This document shows, one piece after another, positions 7,790 through 16,330 of a DNA stretch of 27,363 nt. The stretch is from an uncultured Gardnerella sp. (GTDB lineage Bacteria > Actinomycetota > Actinomycetes > Actinomycetales > Bifidobacteriaceae). The stretch lies in the NCBI GenBank assembly GCA_947292085.1, contig CAMYPN010000012.1, positions 1 to 27,363 on the forward strand, written 5' to 3'. The stretch's first letter is position 1. Each line of letters starts with the position of its first letter. The notes under the pieces are model-generated. The model did not search any database, was not told the origin of the DNA, and saw nothing but the letters and a program-made list of their open reading frames with translations. Both the position numbers and the translations under genes were made by a program.

Positions 7790-10700
7790 GTGAATATGAG
7801 TTCAATAATCGCTGATGCAAATACACTTGAAAATCAAGTGTTGCAACTGCTTTCCGCCGAAAAAGAGGCTCATCCTCGAGAAGTAGATGCTTCGATCATG
7901 GCTATGATGTGTGTGGAAAGAGACACGCGCTTCTATGGTGACACTTTACGCGCTGTTCTTCACCAGTCAGTTTTACCCAAGACTTTGGTGGTTGTTGATT
8001 GTGCTCATCGAGTTGAAGAAATCGTTCAAACATCAATAGATATTACTCTTGATACAACTTTAATTACCGATTTTATATCTTCTGAAAATATTGCTGAAAG
8101 TTCTAATAGTAAATTTATGCGCGATGGAGTAAGTAATATTAAAAGTAATACTCCTAAAGATTCTCGCAGTATTCGTATTATTATAGTTCCAGTCTCTTTT
8201 GCTAGATCTTTCGGTGATGCAATAGAAAAAGCCTTACGTCAGCTTCTTCCGTTACGCGGCGTTAAAGCCCTTTGGTTGCTTCATGATGATTCTCGTCCTG
8301 CCGATAGCCGTTGCTTAGAAGAATTGCGAGATACTTGGCGTAATACTCCTACCGCTTCTGTTCTAGGTGCTAAACAGGTAGATTGGCAAGGAAAGATTTT
8401 ACACAATGTCGGAATGTACGCTTGGAATCATGGAGTTCACACTTTAACAGTTGATGGTGAACAAGATCAAGAGCAGTACGATGGACGTGGAGATGTGTAT
8501 TCTGTTTCCCTTTCTGGCGCTTTAGTCACATTAAGCGCATGGCAAACTATGCGCGGTACTCAGCCTTGGATGACAACTTTTGGAGAATCTAAAGATTTTT
8601 GCAGAAGAGTGTGTGTAAGCGGCGGTAGGGTAGTTGTGGTTCCTCGCGCAAAAATAGCTCATAGGCGTGCTCGTTTTGAAGGACTACGTACTAGAAGTGG
8701 CGAAGCTCGTTCTGCAGAAAAATCTGGTATAAATCACGGAGTTATGTCTGTTCTTATCGCAAAGCAAAGATATAAATATACTGACATGCGGATTGTATTC
8801 TGGCCATTATTATGGATTTTAAGTCTTCCTTCTGCTTTAGTACTTGCATTAAAAGATTTATTTATTAAACGTCCTTATTCCGCATGGGCACATCTAATTC
8901 TTCCTTGGATTATTGTTATGCATCTTCCTCAAGCTATATTTGCTCGTAGAAGAGTGGCTAGATCCACAAGAGTTTCTACTAAACGCTTATCTGCTCTTAT
9001 TGCAGATCGTCATCAAATTGCTCGTTGGCGAGATAGAGTTTTATCTTACCAATCGCAGCTAAAATGTGTTCTACTTAGTCCACTTGCAAGACGACACCTT
9101 CATATGAGAGTTTTAAGAAGGTGGAGTGCTGTTGCAGTTTCTTCTCTTATACTTCTTGCAGTAACTTTGTGGCTTTATGGTGCTCCTTGGCGAGAAGTTA
9201 TTGCAGGAGCGTCATTATATTCCGATCAGTGGCTTCCTACTGGGGCTGATTTTTCTAAGTTGCTTAATGCGGCTGTTGGCTCCTGGACTCCAGACGACTC
9301 TTTCGGACCGGCTTTGCCTCCGTCGTCTTGGTTAAGTGTGTGGACTTTAGCGTCTATACCTGCTGGTTTTAATCCACTTTTAGCAATAAGCCTCATGTAT
9401 TTTATGGCTGCTCCTGCTATGTGTTTGAGTTTTTGGGCGCTCGCAGGCGTATTCACACGTTCTGATTTAGTTCGCGTGTGCTCTGCAATTTGCTGGACTA
9501 TGCTTGCTATGGCTTTTGGATTATTTGCACGCGGCGATTTGCCTATGTTAATGACGATGGTTTTCTTACCTGCTGCGTTTGCGTTCGCGTTCCATGCTGT
9601 AGGAATGTATGTTACTGAAGATCCTGTTTTGCCTGTTCCGTCTGTGCAGTGTGCTGCGTGTGCCGCATTATGCTTTATGATTCCTGTTGCGTGCGAACCT
9701 CAGCTTCTTCTCCCGTTGATTTGTATCTTTATTGTGGCTCTTATTATGGTTCGCTCTCACAGATTCATGCTTGCTTTGATGCCTGTGCCGGCCGTACTGA
9801 TTTTGCTTCCAACTTTGGGCAGCGTTTTAAGGTATTTTTCCACTGGGTTATGGCGACAAATGTTTGCTAGTGCTGCGTTGCCGTTACAAAGTGTTGATGG
9901 TGCTCCTGATTCGCTTGGATATGCTCAGGTATTGTTAAGAGCTTTTAATATGAATAGTAATCATGGTATTTCGCAGTCTATGCCTTTGCTTAGTTTGCGC
10001 GGAATTATTATGATTATTTTTGCTACCTTAGCTGTTGTTATGGCTGTAGTTTCTCTACTTTTGCCGTTTGCTTTGCGAGTATCAAGAATGATGTGGGCTG
10101 TTATGCTTAGCGGAATTATTCTTTCGCTTGTAGCGTCCCGTATTACTGTTGCAGTTGATGTTAATGGTAGTGTTGCAGCAAGTGTACTGCCCGGTGTTGC
10201 GTTAACGGCCTTAGGTGTTCTTTCATGCATGTGTATGGTTGCAGGTCAAGCAGTTCGACGTTTTGAACCGTTAAAAAAGAAACGCACTAATAATTCTGTT
10301 CCAGAAGGCGGATATAAAACTCGTGCCAGTAGGCGTGCTGCTATGAGACGTTCTGCAGCTTTGCTTCTTCGTAAGATTATTTATGTTGCTCGTTGCATAC
10401 TTGCGTTTGGAATGTTAATTATGGCTGTGCTTTTAGGCTTGTTTGCTGTGCTCAGTGGGCCTGTTGCTTCTGTAAACGCGACTAATTCTGGACTCCCTAT
10501 GGTAGTTACTGATTACTTGGATAAGAGTAGTGAAAATAGAATATTAGCTTTGCAAGTTCATGGTGATTCTAAGGTATCTATGTCGGTTATGCGTACTGTG
10601 CGTGGAGATTCTGTTGATGTTTCGCCTGCATTAAGAGTAAGAACTGCGATATACGGTGAGTCATCTAGTTTTAAAACTTTATCTCGATCGGCTGCAAAAC

Positions 10701-11083
10701 TTATGTCTCATGCAGATAATGGTGCTATCGATTCTCTAAAACAGCTGGGAATTGGCGGTATTTATGTAGTTAATTCAAGCAGCATGAGTAATAATTTACG
10801 TAACGATACTAATCGTCTTATTGCTAATATTAACGCTTCAGAAAGTACGCAGCTTGTAGTGAATTCTTCAAACGGAGCATATTGCCGTTTTGATGGAATG
10901 CCTTCTAAGAGTTCATTGTCTAAGACTTCTCCGTTCTTTAAAGCAAGACTACTTGTTTGGAGAACTCCTTGGGCTGTTATTTCAGCGCTTGTAATACTTT
11001 TGTACTGCATTGTTGCAGTGCCTCGTTTTGGATCTAATACTATGCTTAAGCGTTCTGACGATGAGTATGAGGAGGGTTGTTAA
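7790..11083 (+). CDS. Large polytopic membrane glycosyltransferase (GT2 N-terminal domain)
   Basis: The 1097-residue protein has an N-terminal GT-A-like domain (about 33-305): MAMMCVERD, then TLRAVLHQSVLPKTLVVVDC, a LWLLHDDSRP motif with HDDS at 165-168 in the nucleotide-sugar/metal position, an SLSGALVTLSAWQTMRG acceptor segment, and a GESKDFCRRV segment in the GT2 ED position. About a dozen hydrophobic helices follow (from about 330 and through 430-870), then another membrane helix, an extracellular region (about 905-1055) and a final one. Proteins of this architecture in actinobacteria are thought to build or export cell-envelope polysaccharide; donor and acceptor cannot be read from the sequence. 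A Ser/Asn-rich insertion (about 93-127) interrupts the GT domain. GTG at 7790 and ATG at 7796 are both possible starts; neither has a clear Shine-Dalgarno. The stop codon overlaps the next gene by one base (TAATG), implying translational coupling. Confidence 0.8.
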   Translation: MNMSSIIADANTLENQVLQLLSAEKEAHPREVDASIMAMMCVERDTRFYGDTLRAVLHQSVLPKTLVVVDCAHRVEEIVQTSIDITLDTTLITDFISSENIAESSNSKFMRDGVSNIKSNTPKDSRSIRIIIVPVSFARSFGDAIEKALRQLLPLRGVKALWLLHDDSRPADSRCLEELRDTWRNTPTASVLGAKQVDWQGKILHNVGMYAWNHGVHTLTVDGEQDQEQYDGRGDVYSVSLSGALVTLSAWQTMRGTQPWMTTFGESKDFCRRVCVSGGRVVVVPRAKIAHRRARFEGLRTRSGEARSAEKSGINHGVMSVLIAKQRYKYTDMRIVFWPLLWILSLPSALVLALKDLFIKRPYSAWAHLILPWIIVMHLPQAIFARRRVARSTRVSTKRLSALIADRHQIARWRDRVLSYQSQLKCVLLSPLARRHLHMRVLRRWSAVAVSSLILLAVTLWLYGAPWREVIAGASLYSDQWLPTGADFSKLLNAAVGSWTPDDSFGPALPPSSWLSVWTLASIPAGFNPLLAISLMYFMAAPAMCLSFWALAGVFTRSDLVRVCSAICWTMLAMAFGLFARGDLPMLMTMVFLPAAFAFAFHAVGMYVTEDPVLPVPSVQCAACAALCFMIPVACEPQLLLPLICIFIVALIMVRSHRFMLALMPVPAVLILLPTLGSVLRYFSTGLWRQMFASAALPLQSVDGAPDSLGYAQVLLRAFNMNSNHGISQSMPLLSLRGIIMIIFATLAVVMAVVSLLLPFALRVSRMMWAVMLSGIILSLVASRITVAVDVNGSVAASVLPGVALTALGVLSCMCMVAGQAVRRFEPLKKKRTNNSVPEGGYKTRASRRAAMRRSAALLLRKIIYVARCILAFGMLIMAVLLGLFAVLSGPVASVNATNSGLPMVVTDYLDKSSENRILALQVHGDSKVSMSVMRTVRGDSVDVSPALRVRTAIYGESSSFKTLSRSAAKLMSHADNGAIDSLKQLGIGGIYVVNSSSMSNNLRNDTNRLIANINASESTQLVVNSSNGAYCRFDGMPSKSSLSKTSPFFKARLLVWRTPWAVISALVILLYCIVAVPRFGSNTMLKRSDDEYEEGC

Positions 11084-12672
11084 TGAGTTGGTTTAAGGAC
11101 TCTCGTGAATCACGTAATAAGCATGCTGAAGCGAAAGACGCTACTGTTTCTAAGCAACGTAAGCACAGTGTATCAGTTTTGTTGCTTTCTATGATGAGTG
11201 CTCTTCTTTTTGTTGTGCCTTCAGTAGTGTTGTCTGTTGTGAGTCCTATGAAATCTTTAGTCGATTCTGCATCTTCATCAGGTTCAAGTATTGAGCATCA
11301 GGTTAGTGCCACAAGTTTGCAAACTGTTTGCCCTTCTAGAATTTCACTTCCTGATCTTACAAAATACGGTGATAGTCAGTTTCACGAAACTGAAGGAAAT
11401 ATTAAAGCTGTAGCTAGGTATGGTGCTTTCGGTGATGTTTATAGTGCTCAAGTAAATGGTATTAATTCTAAAGATGATCAGTATACTGATTTAAAAACTG
11501 CTGATGCTGACGATTATTCTTCCGCTCTTTTTGCTGAATCTACTGTAGATAATGAAGTTCAGATCTTAAAGGGGAATCTTTCTGAAGCTTCTTCTGGAAC
11601 GGGAATTGCTTCAGCGTACGCGTCTTGGGCAACTCAAGGAGATATGAGAGGTATTGCAGCTTCTACTTGCAGTAATCCTTCAATGAGAAGCTCATTCCTT
11701 ATTCCTGAATCTAAAACTGGAGTGTCTATTAAACTTGTAGTTGTTAATACTTCTTCAAAAGCTACAGTTATTAACGTTAGTGCATGGTCTTATGAGCATG
11801 GAAGCCAACCTGTTAATCTTTCAACAGGAAGTGCTTTTGCAGTGCAAGCTAAAAGTAAAGTATCTTTTGATGTTTCTGCCGCAATATCGCATTCAGAAGG
11901 ATCGTATATTCAAGTAGTTAGCGATCAGACGCCAGTTGCATCTTATGTAGATGTTATTCGTTCTGAAGGATTATCTCCTAAAGGCATTGATGTTATTAAA
12001 ACTTTAAGTCCAAGCTCAAAAACTTCTATTATGCCAGGAGTTCTTGCACAAGATCAGACAAAATTGTACATATGGCCGCAAAAATCAGGTCATGCTTCTA
12101 TTTCATGGCTTACTTCGAGCGGAGTGCAAAAGATTAAAGATATTGATGTTACTTCTAATAAAGTTCAAATTGTGGATCTTGGCGTAGCTCCAGATAATGT
12201 TAATGCGCTAACTGTAGACAGTAATGTCGATTGCTATACTATGGCTCAGGTTTCTCGAGATGGAAGCGCTGGACAGTCAGATGTGGCTTATATTACTGCT
12301 GTTCGTAACCAAGGGAATAGCGTAATAGTTTCACCGCTATCTGCAGCAGAAACTACTATGTATGTTGCTTCTGAGAATAATCAAAATTCTTCATTTGCTA
12401 TTAATGCGTATAATTCTCGAGGAGAACTAATAGCTTCTAAGCGTTACGATGTTGCTCCTAATTCTGTTGTTGAAATTAAAGGCAACGATATTAATGATAA
12501 ATCCGTTATGTACACGCTTAAGTCAAAAGATTCTCTTTCTTGGGGAGCTAGGTTAAACAGTAGAGTCCTTAGTGATGAGAATATTGCTTCAGTTGCATGG
12601 CTTTCTCCGCACAGTTTAGAATCACAGCATATGAATATTCGTGTTTCTAATGATCCGCGTATAGTTCACTAA
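11083..12672 (+). CDS. DUF5719 family membrane-anchored extracellular protein
   Basis: The 529-residue protein has a basic N-terminus, one hydrophobic segment (about residues 30-50, VSVLLLSMMSALLFVVPSVVLSVV) serving as anchor or uncleaved signal, and a long Ser/Thr/Asn-rich extracellular part rich in predicted beta structure. I judge it DUF5719 from its position directly after the giant glycosyltransferase and from its build; the molecular function of the family is not established. I chose the ATG at 11083, which overlaps the previous stop codon as TAATG and has GAGGAGGG six bases upstream. The longer frame from TTG at 11077 would start inside the Shine-Dalgarno spacing and is rejected. Tight coupling suggests that it forms a complex with the glycosyltransferase. 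Its 3' end lies 25 bp from a convergent gene with no terminator between. Confidence 0.7.
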   Translation: MSWFKDSRESRNKHAEAKDATVSKQRKHSVSVLLLSMMSALLFVVPSVVLSVVSPMKSLVDSASSSGSSIEHQVSATSLQTVCPSRISLPDLTKYGDSQFHETEGNIKAVARYGAFGDVYSAQVNGINSKDDQYTDLKTADADDYSSALFAESTVDNEVQILKGNLSEASSGTGIASAYASWATQGDMRGIAASTCSNPSMRSSFLIPESKTGVSIKLVVVNTSSKATVINVSAWSYEHGSQPVNLSTGSAFAVQAKSKVSFDVSAAISHSEGSYIQVVSDQTPVASYVDVIRSEGLSPKGIDVIKTLSPSSKTSIMPGVLAQDQTKLYIWPQKSGHASISWLTSSGVQKIKDIDVTSNKVQIVDLGVAPDNVNALTVDSNVDCYTMAQVSRDGSAGQSDVAYITAVRNQGNSVIVSPLSAAETTMYVASENNQNSSFAINAYNSRGELIASKRYDVAPNSVVEIKGNDINDKSVMYTLKSKDSLSWGARLNSRVLSDENIASVAWLSPHSLESQHMNIRVSNDPRIVH

Positions 12673-12697
12673 ATTTAGCTTTTGCGTGCAGTAGAAT

Positions 12698-13126
12698 TTA
12701 TATTCCCCAATCTGGGTCTATTTCTTCAGGCCTTCTTCCGTATAGTTCTGCTAAGCGTTGAACTATTTCGTCTCTAATTGCGTACTGTAATTCTGCTCTA
12801 CTAGTTACGTGAGTGCACAAAGGTAATCTGTATAATACTATTCTTGCAGGTATTCCTCGATTTGCTGGGAATGATTGAGACATAATCCTGCGACTATGTT
12901 CCCACAAAACTGGTTGGGAAGGTGGTACGTCTTCTACAGCAAACTGAACATTTTTCGTAAGCTCATGCCAAGCTCCGTTAAGTCTTCTAATTTGCCCAGC
13001 AACCATAGAATCAAACATTCCACTTGCTGTTCTGTATCGTGGCAGACGCGTACCAAACATTGGTGTTCTTATACCTCTACCGTGTCTGTTACGGTATATT
13101 TTCTGTTCCCAAACTAAATCTGCCAT
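12698..13126 (-). CDS. DUF1025 (PF06262) metallopeptidase-fold family protein lacking HExxH
   Basis: The 142-residue protein begins with a basic RNRHGRGIRTP segment, then FDSMVAGQIRRL, VQFAVEDVPP (60-69), an RIVLYRLPL strand (95-103) and a C-terminal helix AIRDEIVQRLAELYGRRPEEIDPDW. The layout matches the DUF1025 zincin-like family, where the final helix normally contains HExGHH. Here that helix reads RDEIVQRLAEL (118-128), so no metal-binding His is present. The actinobacterial subgroup encoded near glycosyltransferase/DUF5719 genes typically shows this loss, as far as I recall. A peptidase activity is therefore unlikely; a scaffolding role is possible. The ATG has no Shine-Dalgarno, and a promoter directly upstream suggests a leaderless mRNA. 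It runs convergent to the DUF5719 gene. Confidence 0.7.
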   Translation of the reverse strand: MADLVWEQKIYRNRHGRGIRTPMFGTRLPRYRTASGMFDSMVAGQIRRLNGAWHELTKNVQFAVEDVPPSQPVLWEHSRRIMSQSFPANRGIPARIVLYRLPLCTHVTSRAELQYAIRDEIVQRLAELYGRRPEEIDPDWGI

Positions 13127-13132
13127 AATTTA

Positions 13133-13160
13133 ATTTTACTGTATAAAATACATACAGCAA
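13133..13160 (-). promoter_or_regulatory. Putative promoter of the DUF1025 gene
   Basis: On the minus strand TTGCTG (13155-13160), a 16-bp spacer and TAAAAT (13133-13138) place the predicted transcription start at the A of the ATG (13126). An inverted repeat CTGTAT/ATACAG (13139-13144, 13152-13157) fills the spacer and could be an operator. Confidence 0.4.
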
Positions 13161-13171
13161 CGTGTTAAGCG

Positions 13172-13199
13172 TTGCAATATAAGTACAATGTGAAATACT
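13172..13199 (+). promoter_or_regulatory. Putative promoter of the HAD gene
   Basis: TTGCAA (13172-13177) and AATACT (13194-13199) are 16 bp apart. TACAAT (13184-13189) is an alternative -10 without a good -35. The gene has a strong Shine-Dalgarno downstream. Confidence 0.3.
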
Positions 13200-13231
13200 A
13201 GAACAGTAGGCATACTCAAGGAGGAAGCGCA

Positions 13232-14047
13232 ATGGTTGAGGCGATGGTGCATGATTGGCGAGAATCTAATCTTGCTGAGCGTATTGCGCAATCCTCAGTT
13301 ATTGCTTTTGATTTAGACAATACTTTGGCGTGTTCTAGAAAACCGATGGTACCTGAAATAGCTTCAGTATTAAGTAAGTTGATTAATATTATGCCTGTTG
13401 CGATTATTACGGGTGGAAGTTTAGAGCTTGTAAAAAGCCAGGTAATTGATGTGCTTAAAAATAATACTTGTCTTACTCATTTGCATATTATGCCTACAAA
13501 TGGAACAAGCTATTACCGTATTGATTCTGATGGTATTTTGCGTTGCGTATACGAGCATAAAATAGATGAAACGCGTGCTAAATATGTAATAAGCGTTATG
13601 CGAGATTGTGCTAAAAATATGGGACTTCTTAAAATGCCTGGGGATAGCAATCTGTGGGGTGAGCAGATTGAGTATAGGGGTAGTCAAATTACTTTTTCTG
13701 CATTAGGTCAACTTGCGCCTTTAGAAAGTAAAAAAGCTTGGGATCCTACTGGAAAGTTGCAGTCTGAATTAACTGCAATGGTTGCTGAAGCGCTTCCTGA
13801 TTTTGCAGTACGAGCAGGAGGGGAAACTAGTGTTGATGTTGTTAGTAGGGGAGATAACAAAGCTGAAGCGCTTAATTCATTAGCGCAATCTTTTGAAGTT
13901 GATATTTGCAGTATTACGTTTATTGGCGACAGGATGACTCCTGAAGGTAATGATTATCCGACTTGTTTGACTGGAGCTTTGGCTGTGAAAGTAAGTAATC
14001 CTTCAGATACGTTGGAATTGTGCAAAAAGGTACTTGCTTTTTTGTGA
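13232..14047 (+). CDS. HAD-superfamily phosphatase, phosphomannomutase-like
   Basis: The 271-residue protein has HAD motif I AFDLDNTL (catalytic Asp27 and Asp29), motif II IITGG, an NGTSYY segment, RGSQITFSALGQLAPLESK in the cap region, and motif IV FIGDRMTPEGNDYP near the C-terminus. The FIGD...GGNDYP-like end, the position of NG and the S-x-x-G-(Q/R) cap segment resemble the eukaryotic-type phosphomannomutase (PMM) branch of HAD type IIB. That branch interconverts mannose-6-phosphate and mannose-1-phosphate. The basic substrate-binding residues of true PMM in the cap are not clearly preserved, so a sugar-phosphate phosphatase is equally possible. The start is fixed by AAGGAGG eight bases upstream. 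Its place beside envelope glycosylation genes fits a sugar-phosphate role. Confidence 0.72.
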   Translation: MVEAMVHDWRESNLAERIAQSSVIAFDLDNTLACSRKPMVPEIASVLSKLINIMPVAIITGGSLELVKSQVIDVLKNNTCLTHLHIMPTNGTSYYRIDSDGILRCVYEHKIDETRAKYVISVMRDCAKNMGLLKMPGDSNLWGEQIEYRGSQITFSALGQLAPLESKKAWDPTGKLQSELTAMVAEALPDFAVRAGGETSVDVVSRGDNKAEALNSLAQSFEVDICSITFIGDRMTPEGNDYPTCLTGALAVKVSNPSDTLELCKKVLAFL

Positions 14048-14106
14048 TTTGATATTTGCGAGTTTGCTACACTAAAATTCTAAAATTTGCAATACTATTT
14101 TTTTAT

Positions 14107-14134
14107 TGTGGATAAAACCTACCCTGTATCCACA
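14107..14134. promoter_or_regulatory. Inverted pair of DnaA-box-like 9-mers
   Basis: TGTGGATAA (14107-14115) is a perfect DnaA box on the minus strand (TTATCCACA). GTATCCACA (14126-14134) is a one-mismatch box on the plus strand. Together they form an 8-bp dyad just upstream of the comF promoter. Confidence 0.45.
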
Positions 14135-14150
14135 TAGGGTATTTTTTCTT
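14120..14150 (+). terminator. Possible terminator after the HAD gene
   Basis: TACCCT (14120-14125) and AGGGTA (14136-14141) form a 6-bp stem with a 10-base loop followed by TTTTTTCTT. The stem is short, and it competes with the overlapping TGTGGATA/TATCCACA hairpin (14107-14114 with 14127-14134). Confidence 0.4.
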
Positions 14151-14177
14151 GTAAGCGTTTTTAGTAGTTTTTAAACT
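14149..14177 (+). promoter_or_regulatory. Putative comF promoter
   Basis: TTGTAA (14149-14154), a 17-bp spacer and TAAACT (14172-14177) put the transcription start at about 14184, one base from the ATG at 14185. No Shine-Dalgarno is present, consistent with a leaderless message. Confidence 0.45.
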
Positions 14178-14184
14178 TGTTTTC

Positions 14185-15126
14185 ATGGTTGGGGGATTGA
14201 TTACGCGTCGATATGCGGGAGATCGACACGTAGGAGATGCAGTGCGCAGGTTGATGGGGACTGCGCACTGTACTTTTTCTTCAAAAGGAAGTGAGAATGA
14301 AAGTCAAATCGAAAATAAAATCGAAAATAATAACGTAAGTAATAACGAAAATTGCGTTGAAAATACTGAAGTAAATTCTATAACTGAAGTTAGTTGGAAA
14401 AGCGTAGTAGTTGCATTATTTAATACTTTACTTCCTCGAGGCTGTGCAGGTTGTGATTTTCCAGATACAGTTTTATGCAATAAGTGTTATGAAGAATTTG
14501 CGTCTTGGCAAGTAGCATCCTTATCTAGCAGCATTACTGGTTGCCGTTATTCCTGCGCTAAATATGATGGAAATGTTAGAAGAGCAATATTGCGTTGGAA
14601 AGATCACGACGATGTAGCTTGTGATGCAATTTTTGGCACTTTACTTTCGAATTTGATAGTACGAGTTATTCGAGAATACGTAAGTAATTATTCGAATAAT
14701 AAATTCAATAATGTTTTGAATAACAGAATTCTTATTATTCCTACGCCATCAGCATCTAAATCATTTCGCAGACGTGGAAGAAAACATGTGGATCCTGTAG
14801 CGAAAATAGTTGCAAGAAACTTGAATAATTCTGGTATTCCTGCGATTTTTTCGAGTCCTCTTAAAATGAATTCCTTCGTGTCAAATAAATCTGTACAAAC
14901 TTCTGGATCTTCTGGTAGAGCTGCTCGCGCTTTGAATGCTTTTGTTGTAAAGAAAAATATACTTTCGAAAACTGATCATCCTATTTTCGCAATTGTTGTT
15001 GATGATATTGTTACTACGGGTTCAACTATGAACAGTTGCGTTCGTACTTTAAATGATTCTGGTATTAAAGTTCTTGCTGGGTTTTCGCTAGCTGCAGTGT
15101 CTGATACGCGCGAAGATGAAACTTAA
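14185..15126 (+). CDS. comF: ComF family phosphoribosyltransferase-like protein
   Basis: The 313-residue protein has a family-typical zinc-finger segment CAGCDFPDTVLCNKC after the LLPRGC motif, a central RRAILRWKDHDD segment and a C-terminal type I phosphoribosyltransferase core with the PRPP loop IFAIVVDDIVTTGSTMNSC. ComF proteins take part in DNA uptake during natural transformation in Firmicutes and Proteobacteria; their reaction is unknown, and in actinobacteria a role in competence is not proven. The first 70 residues are an additional extension, with a stretch rich in Asn, Glu and Ser (NESQIENKIENNNVSNNEN...) that looks disordered. The ATG has no Shine-Dalgarno but sits at the predicted transcription start. 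The stop codon is two bases from the convergent histidine kinase stop, with no terminator. Confidence 0.85.
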   Translation: MVGGLITRRYAGDRHVGDAVRRLMGTAHCTFSSKGSENESQIENKIENNNVSNNENCVENTEVNSITEVSWKSVVVALFNTLLPRGCAGCDFPDTVLCNKCYEEFASWQVASLSSSITGCRYSCAKYDGNVRRAILRWKDHDDVACDAIFGTLLSNLIVRVIREYVSNYSNNKFNNVLNNRILIIPTPSASKSFRRRGRKHVDPVAKIVARNLNNSGIPAIFSSPLKMNSFVSNKSVQTSGSSGRAARALNAFVVKKNILSKTDHPIFAIVVDDIVTTGSTMNSCVRTLNDSGIKVLAGFSLAAVSDTREDET

Positions 15127-15128
15127 AA

Positions 15129-16280
15129 TTACTTTTTATCAGATACGTTATAGTTTAGTGGAAGAGTGATTTCAAAATTTGGCCCACGTTTATCGTCAAC
15201 AACTTTTACTGTTCCATTGTGTAATTCTGCTGCCCATCGTGCTATAGAAAGCCCAAGTCCAGTTCCGCCTGATTCGGTGCCAATTCTTTGATTTCCTTTT
15301 ACAAATCGTCTGAAAATCTCAGATCTCTGCTCTTTTGGAATTTGCTTACCGAAGTTTATAACATTACTAACTAAAGTATTATGTTCTTTATCTTCTTTGG
15401 AGCAAATAAGAACATGCGTATTATCTGGTGAATGTTTCAGAGCGTTTGAAATAATATTTGTAAAAAGTTGAGAAAGTCTATTTCTGTCTCCAGTAAGTTT
15501 AATATTTTGCTCAATTTCAACTTCAATACTGTGATTGTGTCCAGCATCCGCAACTTCAAGCGGTTCAATAATTGTATCAAGGAATTCTGCAACATCAAAA
15601 GTTGTAATATTTAGACTTTCAGCTCCAGCTTCTACTCTAGATAAATCAAGAAGAAATGTGATTAAATCTGCTAAGCGGTGGGTTTGGTTCAATATTGAGT
15701 CAAAATTAGCCGGAGTTGCTTCAATAACTCCATCTGCAAGATTCTCTAACATTGCTTGTAAAGCAGAAACTGGTGTACGTAATTCATGACTCACATTAGC
15801 TATTAACTCTCTTCGCATTTGATCATCATGTTCAAGTTCTTCAGCCATTTCGTTAAAAGCTAATGTTAGTTTTCCTACTTCATCTCTACGATTTTCTATT
15901 GCGACTCTAACTGAATAATCACCATCTGCCATTGCTTCAGAAGCATCGCGCATTTGTCTTAATGGTGCAGTTAGTCCTCTTGAAAATGTGTATGTTATGC
16001 CTAGTGCTACAGCAAGAGTAAGAGGCATAGCAATCCAACCATTTAAGCCCATTTTTAGCAGGAACCAAGCCATAACAAAAGCTATTGCTGTAGCTACTAC
16101 AATAATTGCGGAAAGTTCACCTTTTAATGATGAAAAGAATCCTACAGGCCTATGAGGATACGTGTGACTTGTTTTATGATATAAATGATTTTTACTAAAT
16201 CTGTTATCAGAATTGTTTATTTTTGAAGTAGACACAAAAGTTATACGCGACGTTTCTTCTTGCTTTGCTTTAGTAGTCAT
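15129..16280 (-). CDS. Sensor histidine kinase of a two-component system
   Basis: The 383-residue membrane kinase has a basic, polar 50-residue N-terminus, two membrane segments (about 55-77 and 81-99) separated by only a few residues, a HAMP region (about 100-152, TAPLRQMRDASEAMADGDYSV), a HisKA helix with ANVSHELRTP (phosphoacceptor His165) and a HATPase_c domain with LFTNIISNALKHS as N box and GGTGLGLSIA as G2 box. The near absence of an extracellular domain suggests sensing within the membrane or through a partner protein. It follows the response regulator gene after 50 bp and is probably co-transcribed with it and glgB. A moderate Shine-Dalgarno (GTAGGTAG) precedes the ATG. The signal is not known. 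Confidence 0.88.
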   Translation of the reverse strand: MTTKAKQEETSRITFVSTSKINNSDNRFSKNHLYHKTSHTYPHRPVGFFSSLKGELSAIIVVATAIAFVMAWFLLKMGLNGWIAMPLTLAVALGITYTFSRGLTAPLRQMRDASEAMADGDYSVRVAIENRRDEVGKLTLAFNEMAEELEHDDQMRRELIANVSHELRTPVSALQAMLENLADGVIEATPANFDSILNQTHRLADLITFLLDLSRVEAGAESLNITTFDVAEFLDTIIEPLEVADAGHNHSIEVEIEQNIKLTGDRNRLSQLFTNIISNALKHSPDNTHVLICSKEDKEHNTLVSNVINFGKQIPKEQRSEIFRRFVKGNQRIGTESGGTGLGLSIARWAAELHNGTVKVVDDKRGPNFEITLPLNYNVSDKK

Positions 16281-16330
16281 TATGATTCTACCTACTTTTC
16301 TCGCTGTCGTCGCGATTTCTAAGACTTCTT

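Noticed and set aside
10762..11010. Small minus-strand frame inside the giant glycosyltransferase gene
   Set aside because: Antisense shadow of the coding sequence, without a ribosome binding site or recognisable features.
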